A stretch of 64,000 bases of DNA from Dendrobium chrysotoxum (Eukaryota; Streptophyta; Magnoliopsida; Asparagales; Orchidaceae). The notes beneath the pieces are model-generated. The model had not been told where the DNA came from. It was given only the letters and a program-made list of their open reading frames with translations, and ran no database searches. Location of the stretch: the NCBI GenBank assembly GCA_019925795.1, contig CM034305.1:89254433-89318432 (forward strand). The letters run 5' to 3'. Both the position numbers and the translations under genes were made by a program. The stretch's first letter is position 1, and every line of letters begins with the position of its first letter. Below, piece after piece: positions 10,832-22,076 of the stretch.

Positions 10832-11640
10832 GTTAAGCTGCATTTATTACTGGTTTCTCTATGCATGTTTGCTAGCAAGTTATCGTTCAAAGCGCATCTG
10901 CCCCTCATACTTGCAGGGTACTATTAATATGAGCATTGTGCATTGACCACTTGATCTTTACTTGCAATGGATCAGTGTATTTGCCTTCCCTTTCTATGAT
11001 TGTTGACAGTAGGGATGATGTAGCATTCACTATCTGTTGATGCTCATCGCTCATAGGTATATTATTATGCATACGGCAAATCTTCCACCACTGCCAGTAG
11101 GCACTTGTATTTGCCACGAACTTTTATCTCACACCTGTAGAAGATCCATCACATTGGCAATACATTCATCATCATTGCTTGCAGATAGGATTGATGTATG
11201 CATTACAAGCTCTTCGCTGTTACATGTGGGTTAAGCTGCACTTATTACTGGTTTCTCTGTGCATGTTTACTAGCAAGTTGTCGTTCAAAGCACATTTGTC
11301 CCTCATACTTGCAGGGTACTATTGATATGAGCGTTGTACGTTGACCACTTGATCTTTACTTGCAAGAGATAAGCGTATTTGCCTGCCCTTTGAATTATTG
11401 TTGACAGTAGGGATGACATAGCATTCACTATCTAATGCTGATCATCGCTCATACGTATATTATTGTGCATACGACAAATCTTCCATCATTGCCAGTAGGC
11501 ACTTGTATTTGTCACGATCTTTTATCTTATGCCTGTAGAAGATCCATCACATTGGCAATACATTCATCATCATTGCTTGTAGATAGGGATGTTGTATGCA
11601 TTACAAGCTCTTCGATGTTATATGTGGGCAAACTGTTTTG
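10832..11640 (+). repeat. two-copy tandem duplication, unit about 397 bp
   Basis: Unit 1 (10832-11228) and unit 2 (from 11229) both run from GTTAAGCTGCATTTATTACT through CTTGCAGGGTACTATT, TGACCACTTGATCTTTACTT and GAAGATCCATCACATTGGCA. Divergence is several percent with small indels, so it is not recent. The parallel short frames in both copies are repeat shadows. Confidence 0.8.
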
Positions 11641-11940
11641 AATGCAGATCTTCTAATGCTGCTTTGTAGGTATTTGTATTTATCACAATTCTGCTACCTA
11701 TTCATTCATGTTTATTTGAGTGATTTGAACTGTATTTTAAGATTTATATTTTCAAGTTGATTGTGCATTTTAGAGTTTAAGGTCCATTTCCCTGTTATTC
11801 AACTTGTAAGTTTTGTTCCCTATATTCTGTTCAAGTTTTGGTCCCATGCTATTCATTTGAATCATATACATTTCAGCATGAATTTTGGCAATATCCCGAC
11901 ATCTCTCCCATTTAAGGAAAATTTGGGGAGTTACGCCTTC
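11641..11940. other. spacer without recognised features
   Basis: AT-rich; one 63-codon open frame with no protein features. Confidence 0.45.
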
Positions 11941-12205
11941 CCACAACGCTAAGAAAAGCGTGTATGGTATGTGTAGAACGACACCACGATCATGATCTTC
12001 AATCTCATCATGCTAAGAAAAGCGTATATAGGTCTTCAGAGGTACCTATTTTGAAATGCACAATTTTTACCCGCATGCACCGAAGCACGTACACGAATAC
12101 TTAAAATTGTCCCCGCCACACTAAGAAAAGCGTGTACAAGGCATACCCGTCTCACCGCAGGTGCCGCACTGGGTTCCTTCCTACCACGCTAAAAAAAGTG
12201 TATAT
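11941..12205 (+). repeat. four dispersed stem-loop motifs
   Basis: The motif ACGCTAAGAAAAGCGTGTA or a close variant occurs near 11945, 12009, 12116 and 12185. In each, ACGCT pairs with AGCGT around a short A-rich loop, and a GTATATG-like tail follows. Spacings are about 64, 107 and 69 bases, and the sequences between are only weakly alike. Confidence 0.7.
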
Positions 12206-12319
12206 ATGTGATTTCCCGACACGCCACAAGTGCCAAGGACGGGATTTTAGAACATTACATCTTGCACAAGCGACATCAATGGTGTCGAGGCCAAGGACGA
12301 CGATGACTAAAATGCGTGC

Positions 12320-12547
12320 AAATTTATTGTCTCATTTTTTCTCTCTTTTCTCTTTTTATCTTTTTTCTTTCTTTTTCTCTCCTTTTTTATTTTAAATTTT
12401 CTTTTCCTCCTTTTACTCTTTTTTTTTGTATTTTTCTCTTTTTTTTCATAATGATAATAATAATAATAATTTTAATTTTAATAATAATAATCATGATAAT
12501 AATAATAGCAATAATAATAATAATAATAATAATATTAATATTATTAA
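12320..12547. repeat. pyrimidine-rich tract and (ATA)n microsatellite
   Basis: 12320-12445 is a T/C-only-like tract; about 12450-12547 is an interrupted ATA/ATT array. The open frames on both strands here are simple-sequence artefacts. Confidence 0.9.
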
Positions 12548-13266
12548 AAAAATTAGGTAGTGAGAATTTACTTGGGCTTGTGAGACCTGGATCAGAGGTC
12601 GGTTGGGCGTAGTCGGCTGCAACAAAGGGTAATCGGCAACTGGATTGCAAGGGACTTCGAATCGGGCAGGTGCGGGTGTGGAGGATGGGAGATCAGGCTG
12701 GATTTGGGTTGGATATGGGCGAACTGAGTAGAGGAATAGAGAAACAGAAAGAGTTGCAGTTTCACGTGTATAGGGGTTGAGGAGGATGGTTGCTTGAGGT
12801 CGAATGTGGTGAAGGGACCGGATCTGAACGGCAAGCTAGTTTAGTTGGATTGATCGTGAGTAGTGATCGATACGTGAGGTCGAAATCAGATGAGGCTTGG
12901 GTGAGGACCGTGAGGTCGCGGGTCAAAAGGAAAGGGACGGGCGGCTTCAGCTTTACTGGGAGGTGGAGATCGAACAGACGCTGTTATAGGGGCGTCGGCC
13001 TATTTGGAGTTCGACACAGTGACGAGGCGAAAGGACAAGATCGACGAGGGTCTTGGCGTGGAAGGTGCGAACTGGTTTATAATCGAAAACATCAGTTTGT
13101 AGACGGGCCCGATGTGGGTTTCGGCTTGTTGGAAGGAGGGTTCGATTTGGAAGGAAGGAAGCGGGTTACAGGCGGAGGCGGATCGAACAGAGTTTGAGAT
13201 GTTCACAAGTTCTTGTGTGGACGAAATCGAATGGCCTGGAGTTCGATTTGTGGAGGGGATTCGACC
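12548..13266. other. G-rich unclassified block
   Basis: Noticeably richer in G than its surroundings on the plus strand, with recurrent GGTCGA, GGATCGAAC and GTGAGGTCG words. A 135-codon plus-strand frame (12790-13197) is rich in Arg and Gly and has no domain I recognise; it reads like a composition effect. Could be the body of an unidentified non-coding element next to the Cassandra TRIM. Confidence 0.35.
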
Positions 13267-13490
13267 TGTGAAATCTCTTAAGTAAAAAAAAGTTAAACTC
13301 TCAAATATCGAGGTACTTTTTGGTGTAATGGTTGAAATTTCATTTAAGAAACTTCGCAGTTAAGTGTGCTCATCCCAGAGCAATTCTAGGATGGGTCACC
13401 TACTGGGAAGTTACACCAATAGTACAAAACCGTGAGCCTCTTGAGCCAAAGCAAATAATATCTTGACAATTAAGAGTTTGGGCTATTATA
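13267..13490 (+). repeat. Cassandra 5' LTR
   Basis: 224 bp, TGTGAAATCTC to GGGCTATTATA. Contains the least degraded 5S-like block of the set. Confidence 0.8.
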
Positions 13491-13942
13491 AATGATATCA
13501 GACCAATACACCAGTCGGAATATATGAACTAAATGACATACAAGACAAAGTGTTATATTATAAGAGCCACCTCTTGAACCCTGTATGAGACAAAGTGCTA
13601 CATGACGGGAGCCACCACTTGAACTTGTAAGGGCCACCTTTAGAATCCTATATGCCTGGTGAATGATTATGAGACAAAGATATTGACGATGACATCAGTT
13701 AATTAAGTGAAAAAGATTGTGAAACACCTTAAGCAAAAAAAAAGCTAAACTCTTAAACATCGAGGCGCCTTTTAATATAATGATTAAAATTTTATTTAAG
13801 AAACTCTACAGTTAAGCGTGCTTATCCCAAAGCAATTCTGAGATGGATGACCTGCTGGAAAGTTACACCAACATAACAAAACTATGAGCCTCTTAGGCCA
13901 AATAGTACAATATCTTGATAGTTAATAATTTGGGATGTTACA
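13267..13942 (+). mobile_element. Cassandra-type TRIM with 5S rRNA-like LTRs
   Basis: A short LTR element: 5' LTR 13267-13490, internal part 13491-13717, 3' LTR 13718-13942. Each LTR carries a block resembling the internal promoter region of plant 5S rRNA (GCAGTTAAGTGTGCTCATCC and GGATGGGTCACCTACTGGGA in the 5' LTR, at 13350-13416). Directly after the 5' LTR, ATGATATCAGACC is a degenerate tRNA-iMet primer site. There is no coding capacity, as expected for Cassandra, whose LTRs carry 5S-like sequence in many vascular plants. The 5' LTR is more 5S-like than the 3' LTR. I could not find matching target duplications. Confidence 0.85.
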
Positions 13943-15567
13943 TGATAGGGCATAGTTGCGGCTCACGCTAAGAGATGGCGGGTAGGTGCGATTCAGCCAT
14001 GCGAAGATCAGAGCATTGAGCTTGGCTAAGCGTTGAGACCTCTCAGCAGGTCAAAAGAGGAGAGAGGCGTTGGTTTCATCCTGCTCGTGTAAAGAGGGAT
14101 TCGACTGGGAGCAGGAAAAAATGAGAGCGGGAGAATTAGCGAACGAGGAAAAGACTTCGTTTCGTTTCTTTTCGACGACGAGGCAGCAGAGATTGTGAAG
14201 ATCATACAGAGATAGCTCAGAGCACGTCATCAAAGTGCAAAGTGTGAGACAAAGTGCTACATGACGGGAGCCACCACTTGAACTTGTAAGGGCCACCTTT
14301 ATAATCCTATATGCCTGGTGAATGATTATGAGACAAAGATATTGACGATGACATCAGTTAATTAAGTGAAAAAGATTGTGAAACACCTTAAGCAAAAAAA
14401 AAGCTAAACTCTTAAACATCGAGGCGCCTTTTAATATAATGATTAAAATTTTATTTAAGAAACTCTACAGTTAAGCGTGCTTATCCCAAAGCAATTCTGA
14501 GATGGATGACCTGCTGGAAAGTTACACCAACATAACAAAACTATGAGCCTCTTAGGCCAAATAGTACAATATCTTGATAGTTAATAATTTGGGATGTTAC
14601 ATGATAGGGCATAGTTGCGGCTCACGCTAAGAGATGGCGGGTAGGTGCGATTCAGCCATGCGAAGATCAGAGCATTGAGCTTGGCTAAGCGTTGAGACCT
14701 CTCAGCAGGTCAAAAGAGGAGAGAGGCGTTGGTTTCATCCTGCTCGTGTAAAGAGGGATTCGACTGGGAGCAGGGAAAAATGAGAGCGGGAGAATTAGCG
14801 AACGAGGAAAAGACTTCGTTTCGTTTCTTTTCGACGACGAGGCAGCAGAGATTGTGAAGATCATACAGAGATAGCTCAGAGCACGTCATCAAAGTGCAAA
14901 GTGTGAGACAAAGTGCTACATGACGGGAGCCACCACTTGAACTTGTAAGGGCCACCTTTATAATCCTATATGCCTGGTGAATGATTATGAGACAAAGATA
15001 TTGACGATGACATCAGTTAATTAAGTGAAAAAGATTGTGAAACACCTTAAGCAAAAAAAAAGCTAAACTCTTAAACATCGAGGCGCCTTTTAATATAATG
15101 ATTAAAATTTTATTTAAGAAACTCTACAGTTAAGCGTGCTTATCCCAAAGCAATTCTGAGATGGATGACCTGCTGGAAAGTTATACCAACATAACAAAAT
15201 CATGAGCCTCTTAAGCCAAATAGTATAATATCTCGATAGTTAATAGTTTGAGCTATTACATGATAAGGCATAGTTGAGGCTCACGCTAAGAGATGGCGGG
15301 TAGGTGCGATTCAGCCATGCGAAGATCAGAGCATTGAGCTTGGCTAAGCGTCGAGACCTCTCAGCAGGTCAAAAGAGGAGAGAGGCGTTGGTTTCATCCT
15401 GCTCGTGTAAAGAGGGATTCGACTGGGAGCAGGGAAAAATGAGAGCGGTAGAATTAGCGAACGAGGAAAAGACTTCGTTTCGTTTCTTTTCGACGACGAG
15501 GCAGCAGAGATTGTGAAGATCATACAGAGATAGCTCAGAGCACGTCATCAAAGTGCAAAGAATGATG
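13591..15567 (+). repeat. three-copy 659-bp tandem array containing Cassandra LTRs
   Basis: Units start at 13591, 14250 and 14909, each with GTGCTACATGACGGGAGCC. Each unit holds the second half of the Cassandra internal region, a 225-bp 3' LTR (13718-13942, 14377-14601, 15036-15260) and about 307 bp of sequence that originally lay 3' of the element. Copies 1 and 2 differ at only a few bases. Copy 3 carries a cluster of differences at about 15180-15280 and is otherwise nearly identical. After 15567 the sequence becomes unique. The repeated 60-80 codon minus-strand frames are shadows of the array. Confidence 0.9.
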
Positions 15568-17059
15568 CCAGATGTCCGAGCTGCAGGCTAGGTAAGGGCT
15601 GATTTGATAATTTTTATTTTTATTTTGATAATTTATTTGATAATAACATTATTATTATTATTATTATTATTAAATAATAGAAATTAAAACTGAGATTTTT
15701 TTCCTTTTGATTTGATTTGTGTTGCGTGCAAATCCGTGCATCACCTCCTCGATTTGCACGCCTTCTTAGAATTCGCACCAATTTTCTTTCAGCAAAATTA
15801 TAACATTTTTAGATGACGTTAACGTTCTGAAAGCAATGACAAAGTCATTTTGCAATTGGAATTCGTTTGGGTGGTGTCGTGGGTTGATTTCAGGTTTTGG
15901 TCGCTGATTTTGATCGGTCTTGTCCGATTCGACTGCGAGCTAATCTCACTTAGGTAAATTCGACGCTCTGATCGCAATGACATAATCTATTCAACGATCA
16001 AAAGTCGTTTGATATTTTAAGTGACGTGTCGCGCCCGGCGACTATCATTTAAGTCGCTAATTTTTGCTCTTTTGCATGTATTTCAATGTGGGGGTCAACA
16101 GAGATTGAGTTCATGAATGATACTAATAATATAATTCAAGCCTGAATAGCAAGCAGTGAATCTTTAAATAGTTGATGCCATACTTTTAAGACAGTTGTCA
16201 AAACAAAAGCTACAAGAATTCTTCTCTGAATTCATTATAACTTTTATACAAATCAATAATGAAATTCTATGCACAAAATTCTTATATGTAGAGCTCAATA
16301 AAGGGAAGATTCTAAAGGTATCATGATTGATATCAACATGCATTGCCTTTGGAATCTGAGATGATCGTCATTGACATCTGATTTCAATGAATATATTTAC
16401 ATATATATCAATTATAATTATCGTATTGATTAGTGTACATAGATAGATCCTTACTCGTAGAATAAAATCAGTATGGACATGAATGTAACTCACTGATTCG
16501 AACCAAGAAGTATGAGTCTCCTCGGCTATTTTATGTACTTGCTCCTTATGGTTTCCTTGCCTGTAGGCTGCCATCTCCCAGCCTCCAGGCTCTTTTCGCT
16601 TGCATGGTATCAGATCTCTGATCCTAGATAGTGACTCCTCACGAGACTTTAGGTTTCCATTTCTCTTTTTCTTATTCGTTTCATGTAGGGTAAAAATCAA
16701 CTTTATCTTGAGAACTTTTTTAGGTCAATTGATGCCGAAGTGACTCAATTTATCAATGAATAAAGAGACTAAAATTATACTGCAACACATGCAACTTCTA
16801 AGAAATTCTTGTGTGATGCTTCTGTTCCGCATGTCTCCATTCTGCATCAACCCTTTACTCCTCTAAGAGATCAAGCTTGTCCTCCAACCATTCAATATTT
16901 TGTTCATGCCACTGGTCAAGCTAGTCAAGGCTAAGTTTATGGTCAATGGCATCTAAGTGGATAGTTGAGCGAATTCATTCATATCCCTTCCAAAAGTTCA
17001 TGTATAAAGTGTTACATCGATAATTATTGATTTGGTAAGCTAAAGTACCACATGGAGTT
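15568..17059. other. segment without a recognised gene
   Basis: Includes a short (TTA)n run near 15650-15670. At 16603-16616 the plus strand reads GCATGGTATCAGATC, which looks like the end of an LTR followed by a tRNA-iMet primer site, but I could not find the other end or a partner. The 110-codon minus-strand frame at 16368-16700 has no recognised domain. Confidence 0.4.
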
Positions 17060-17390
17060 CAAACTAACAGTCACTTATTGCCCTCTAATATCTTTGTCAA
17101 AATGATTAGAATCATTTTGTTTTCCACCTCTACTTGCCCGTTAGACAAGACGTGGCTAATTAACACATATTTCAAAGCTAAATCATCCCTTTCACAGAAA
17201 TTACATAATATTTTACTAGGAAACTGAAAATTATTATTTGTCACAATGGTTGGTGACAGAAAAAACTGACAAAAGATAGCTACCCACAAATTTAACCACC
17301 ACCTCAATAGTTGTTCCAAAAAGGCAAGGATCAAAATAGCCTCATACCATTTTATGACATAATCGATGAGAACCAATAGATATGAGCTTT
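17060..17390 (-). pseudogene. Tat-like Ty3/gypsy integrase relic
   Basis: A 101-codon open stretch aligns in order with the integrase core of Tat/Athila-type gypsy elements: LIDYVIKWYEAI, then SPTIVTNNNFQF where a catalytic Asp is normally in TDNG, then NFCERDDLALKYVLISHVLSNGQVEVENK, then LTKILEGNK. The second catalytic Asp of the TDN motif is Asn here. Flanking parts are unrecognisable. This is a different gypsy lineage from the chromovirus at 40 kb and much older. Confidence 0.7.
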
Positions 17391-17449
17391 TTTAGGAAGC
17401 CAACAAAAGCAGTGTTTCGCCCAAACGACGACTATTCAGCACAGGAAAA

Positions 17450-17939
17450 TGATAGGAAATACTTGAAGATCTAAAGTAATTCCTACCAATCTTTAGAAAT
17501 AAGCGAATATCCTCCACAAGAATTCACATAAAACTATAAAAACAGTAGACAATTTGTATTATTTGATGAAATAGAAACGGAAAATAGCAAGATATAATTG
17601 ATCCTCTATTCGAGAGGAGGATCGATCTCTCCCAAATTCTCTAGACGCTGCTAGAGCCCCAAAGAAAACCTAACCCTAAGAGATCTCAAATTTCAGCCAA
17701 ATTCAAGATACCCTAACCCTAGGAAAACAAACTATTTAATGCATACAAATCAAAAGGAAATCCCTAAACAGTCCCTACATTCAAATTTCCCTCTCAAATC
17801 CCTCAAAAATCCTTCCAAAAAGGCTCCCTTGAACCCGGCGGCCATATCGGTGCGTGCAGAAAGGCGGAACTTCTCCGCCTATTTCGGGTAAGCCGGTCCA
17901 GTCGGACCGGCTGGACCAGTCCAATAGACCGGTCTAACA
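17450..17939 (-). repeat. 3' LTR of the 17450-20486 element
   Basis: 490 bp, partner of 20011-20486. Contains a repeated GACCGG-type motif near its plus-strand right end (17890-17935), where the partner is about 14 bp shorter. Confidence 0.9.
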
Positions 17940-18010
17940 ATACTCGCCTCCCAAATCCACCTTTTCCTCAAGGTGGAGATATGCTCGTGTTCCCGTGGAG
18001 GTGGCCATCC

Positions 18011-19866
18011 TTAAGGTGGCTGAAAAACCTTACCAAATTGCTGAATCAATGGTTGCACTGAAAGAGGCATATCCCCTCCCTCCAATCGGGTCACCTCCAG
18101 CCTGTGTAGTCCCACCAGATAATCTTCCCCCACCTCTTGTATGCTCCTAACCATGGTCTTAAGTGATATCATGGCTTTGGATAGCCCGGCATCTCCCCTT
18201 ATCACCACTCTTCTCCCATCCACCATTAATTCCATCGTGAGTGCTCCCCAATTATCCTTCTCCCCCAAGGTTTGCGACCACTTCATCCCCAGGATGACAT
18301 CAGTACTTCCTAACTCTAGTGGGAGGAAATCTTCCCTTACCTGAATCCCTTGGATGGTCAACACCACTCCTTTACAGATCCCTTGGCCTTTCTCCACCTT
18401 CCATGTACCCATCATAACCCCATAATAACCAGTGTCCACCAATTTCACTCCCAGTTGGTTGACGACCTAAGTGGAAATGAAATTATGGGTAGGGTAGCCC
18501 CACTGTCAATCAACACTACCACCTCCATGCCTGCTATTCCCCCCTTTACCTTCATCGTATGATTCGAAGTGAATCTTACTACTGAATTCAGGGAGACCTC
18601 TGTCACATCCGGATGCAACTTGTCATCCATCTCTCGCTCACCTCCCTTTTCAGTTTCCTCGTCATCACAGACGGTGAGAACCTGAAGAGTTCGATCCCTA
18701 CACCTGTGCCCTGGAGTATACTTCTCATCACACCGAAAGCATAACCTCTTTGCCCTCTTCTCCCCACTCCCTCCTACTGGCATCTCCCCGGTGGTCTCAC
18801 AAAACCCTCCTGTTGTCGGCCCCTTGGGTGCTAAATGTGTAATCGTCATCCGATGCGTGCCTCCTGAATTGCTGCTCCTGGTTCCCCTCTCTAAGTTTTT
18901 TCTGATTTTCCACCACTTGTGCCAACTTCATGGCCTCCCCCAAGTCACGAGGCATCAAAACCTTAACTGCTGCTCGGATCTCTGCCTTCAACCCCTTCAT
19001 GAAGTTCCCCTCCAATACAGTATTTGATAATCGCTCCACCCTACTGGCCAGATGATCAAATCGCTCCCGATAGTCTGCTACTGATCCCTCCTATGTCAGA
19101 GCAAAGAACTGCTCGTAAAAATCTCCTTCCCAATCGGTTTGGAAACGTTCTATTATGCATTCCTTGAATTCCCTCCAGTTCCTAATAGGTCTCATCTGGT
19201 CTCTCCACTAGTACCATGACAGAGCCTTCCCTTCCAAGCACAAGCATGCCGCTGTCAACTTCTCCTCCTCCGTCAACCCATTGACGGCAAAGTACCTCTC
19301 CACCTTATAAATCCACCCATAAGCATCATCCCCTTCAAATATGGGCATCTTCAGCTTTCTCACCTTCTGATCCCCCCATTCTCCCTTATTCTTTCATAGC
19401 CTCCCCTCTCCCAGGTGCTCAGCCCTCTCCACGTCTCCCGGTCTTCCCTTACACACTCATCTTCGAACCCTTCCTCACTTTCTTCCCTTTTTTCTCCAAA
19501 TTCTGCACCCCTCCTTCCATAATATTTCTCTTTTCTTCCCCAATCAGCCCCCCTTTCTCCATGTTCCCTATTCCCACGCCGCTCTCCATACCTCCCCCCT
19601 TTTTCCTCAATGATTTCTCCACTGCCTTCCCTCCTACGAACATCAGAATTCGTAGTTCTTCCCACTGGCCCCTTTGCCTCTGACGCCGCCACTTGAATTT
19701 GATTCTCGAAAATCTTCTACATCATCAGATGAAGATCGGAAACTTTGTCTTACATTGATGAAACCTTGCCTTCCACGGATGAGAGTCGATCTTCCATCGT
19801 AGCTTTGATTTGGCTCATCTACCCTTCGAAACGTTCCTCCAACGCATCAACTTTATTGGCCGCCAT
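18011..19866 (-). pseudogene. broken gag-protease of the 17450-20486 element
   Basis: From an ATG at 19866 (MAANKVDALEERFEG) the frame is broken by several stops and shifts. Recognisable parts in order: an Arg/Glu-rich linker (19360-19692); gag C-terminus (LGEAMKLAQVVENQ); a CCHC knuckle LCFRCDEKYTPGHRC; the aspartic protease active site VLIDSGAT; protease C-terminus ELGSTDVILGMKW; and the start of the RT-connection region ending QQFGKVFQPP near 18011. Everything after that in pol is deleted. Nothing here could give a working polyprotein. Confidence 0.88.
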
Positions 19867-19995
19867 CTCTCTCCTGATTTTTGTGGATTCAAAAATCTGG
19901 ATTTGGATCTCAAAAATCAGCAACTTTCTCCTTCACCGGCCAAAATTCAGCAGTTGAAACTTGCCAAAATCAGCCCTCCAACAGCTCCAAGATTT

Positions 19996-20007
19996 GCTCT
20001 GATACCA
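19996..20007 (-). promoter_or_regulatory. primer binding site (tRNA-iMet)
   Basis: Minus strand TGGTATCAGAGC, three bases after the 5' LTR; exact match to the standard plant sequence. Confidence 0.92.
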
Positions 20008-20010
20008 ATT

Positions 20011-20486
20011 TGATAGGAAACACTTGAAGATCTCAAGTAATTCCTACCAATCTTAGAAATCAGCGAATATCCTCCAGAAGAATTCACATAAAACAACAAA
20101 AACAGTAGATAATTTGTATTATTTGATGAAATAGAAACGGAAAATAGCAAGATACAATTGATCCTCTATTCGAGAGGAGGATCGATCTCTCCCAAATTCT
20201 CTAGACGCCGCTAGAGCCCCAAAGGAAACCTAACCCTCAGAGATCTCAAATTTCGGCCAAATTCAAGATACCCTAACCCTAAGAAAATAAACTATTTAAT
20301 GCATACAAATCAAAAGAAAATCCCTAAACAGTCCCTACATTCAAATTTCTCTCTCAAATCCCTCAAAAATCCTTCCAAAAAGACTCCCTTGAACCCGGCG
20401 GCCCAATCGGTGCGTGCAGAAAGGTGGAACTTCTCCGCCTGTTTCGCGTAAGCCGGTCTAGTCGGACCGGCTAGACCGGTCTAACA
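20011..20486 (-). repeat. 5' LTR of the 17450-20486 element
   Basis: 476 bp, plus-strand ends TGATAGGAAACACTTG and CCGGTCTAACA. Confidence 0.9.
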
Positions 20487-20491
20487 GAAAA

Positions 20492-20950
20492 TTGGCCAAC
20501 CACTCTTCCAATTTGGTAAAGAAGTCATGACAGCCCCTTCTCCACTGAAGTCTAACCTAAAGCTAAAAATCAATCACCAAGTAGAGCCAAACAACGAACA
20601 ACTTTTGCCGTAAATCAAGTTTCATTTTTTTTAACAGTTTAATATCTACAAACGGAAAGTGCTTCTTTTATGTTGGGGATGAATGTATACTTTACCCATA
20701 AGAAAATTACAAGCTGAGCATTTTGGGGTTGTGAAGTTTAACTTATCGGACAAATAAATCCATACATGAAAGAAAAAAACATTTACTCTTTTTTTCTAAA
20801 GCTATCCTCTTGACATAGCATTACTTCTAATTAACAAGAGATTAGAAAGTGCTATCCGATATTATAGAAACTAAACATTTACAAAGATATCATTGTTAGC
20901 AACGATAACAAAAAAAAAGTAAACCTTTAACACCATTAATCGAGTGAACA
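20492..20950. other. spacer without recognised features
   Basis: Continues the sequence interrupted by the GAAAA-flanked element. No gene seen. Confidence 0.45.
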
Positions 20951-20958
20951 GATGCCAC

Positions 20959-21409
20959 TAGGGGTGTAAGTGAGCCGAGTCAGCTCGAAGTGAGCCGAGC
21001 CAGTTCGAGCTCGACTCGTTAACGAGTTAGCCAGTCTAGCTCATCGAGCCACGAGTTCGAGCTCAAGCTTATACTCGACCTCATATATTAAACAAGCTCG
21101 AGCTCAAGCCTGGCTTAGCTCGAAAGCTCATTGAGCCGTTCGATTAAATTAAAATATATTTAATAATTAATTTAAATTAGTATTATATAATATATTTTAA
21201 TAATTTTAAATTAATTCTATATTAAAAATAAAATTCTAAAAAATAGATTTTTTTAGTTTAAAACTGAAAAATCGAGCTAACAATTGAGTCAAGCTCGAGC
21301 TTTCAAAACGAACTCGAGCTTTCTAAATGAGCTTAAGCTTTCATCCCTAAATAAGCTTATAGCTCGATTAGGCAGATACTCGACTCGACTCGACTAGTTC
21401 ACGCCCCTA
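20959..21409 (+). mobile_element. hAT-type MITE with perfect 8-bp TSD
   Basis: 451 bp, ends TAGGGGTGTAAGTG and CACGCCCCTA, flanked by the 8-bp duplication GATGCCAC (20951-20958 and 21410-21417). An 8-bp duplication is typical of the hAT superfamily. Arms are rich in GAGCTCGA words, with an AT-rich centre. No coding capacity. A diverged copy in the opposite orientation lies at 50963-51401. It sits about 570 bp past the POP4 stop codon. Confidence 0.9.
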
Positions 21410-21981
21410 GATGCCACCCATTTTGTGCAGCATCTGAACATTTTTGTTTAAGATTTTTTAAGCACATAAGGACTATAACAATTAGTAGATATAAGAAATA
21501 AAAAGTACATATAAAATTACCCTAACAAGAAAAGCTATAATTAATTTAGTCCCTAAATCACATACAGCCTTTAAAACACCATGCAGCAAGCTGTACTTAG
21601 TCAAACTGCAATGAAACTATATTTTGGTGTTGTTTGACTATATTCAAATAAAATTATAAAGTACTCAATAAATCAATCAACATACTCATGAAGTAATGGT
21701 GAAAGGGCACAGGGATAATAAAATTTTTCTAAACAAATTTATGATAGCAATCATAATTATTTTCTCAAAACATTAAACATAAGTAGTGTCGCTGCTGAGG
21801 ATTGTGTGCCAAGAGGAAGAATCCGTTTCAGACCAGATAAATTAGCACGAAACAAAACTGTGATAATTTTACATAGAAATCACTAAAATCCTAATCAGTA
21901 GTCATTTGTCAAGAATGACTAGCGCAAGCAGATCAACTCACCTTTGAAATACAATATGCAAGCCCAGTAGATAGCTGAACA

Positions 21982-22076
21982 TTAGGTGATTTTCCGCAAG
22001 GAAAGTTTGTCGCCATGCAAAGTAACCTTGCAACACCCAGCTTGAAATATAAACACAGATCCATGCTTAGGAACCA
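21982..22076 (-). CDS. POP4: POP4 last coding exon
   Basis: 95 nt. The acceptor TTTGATTCAG precedes it. It encodes VVPKHGSVFIFQ through LSLRKIT and the TAA stop, forming the last strands of the barrel. The preceding intron is 1291 bp. Confidence 0.88.

Larger units (their letters stand above)
17450..20486 (-). mobile_element. internally deleted Ty3/gypsy retrotransposon, TSD GAAAA
   Basis: 3.04 kb on the minus strand, bounded by GAAAA (17445-17449 and 20487-20491). Two LTRs with TG...CA ends, a perfect tRNA-iMet primer site, a broken gag and protease, and then an abrupt join to a short pol tail and a purine-rich tract (GGATTTGGGAGGCGAGTA) beside the 3' LTR. Reverse transcriptase, RNase H and integrase are gone. 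A solo LTR of the same family lies at 50470-50949. LTR divergence of several percent suggests an older insertion than the chromovirus. Confidence 0.92.

Noticed and set aside
9311..12205. CRISPR-like array from regularly recurring hairpins
   Set aside because: Units are few, unevenly spaced and diverged, spacers are similar to one another, and the genome is a plant's.
12316..12650. Two open frames rich in Ile or Phe on opposite strands
   Set aside because: They follow a pyrimidine tract and an ATA microsatellite; no gene-like content.
12790..13197. 135-codon plus-strand frame
   Set aside because: Arg/Gly-rich composition effect of a G-rich block, no domain, and no promoter or splice context that I could support.
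13350..13416. Genuine 5S rRNA gene
   Set aside because: Only the middle of 5S is matched, with many changes, inside an LTR with a primer site after it; this is the Cassandra arrangement and not an rRNA gene.
14051..15551. Three nearly identical minus-strand frames of 60-81 codons
   Set aside because: Repeated only because they sit in the 659-bp tandem units; the reading is not related to any protein I know.
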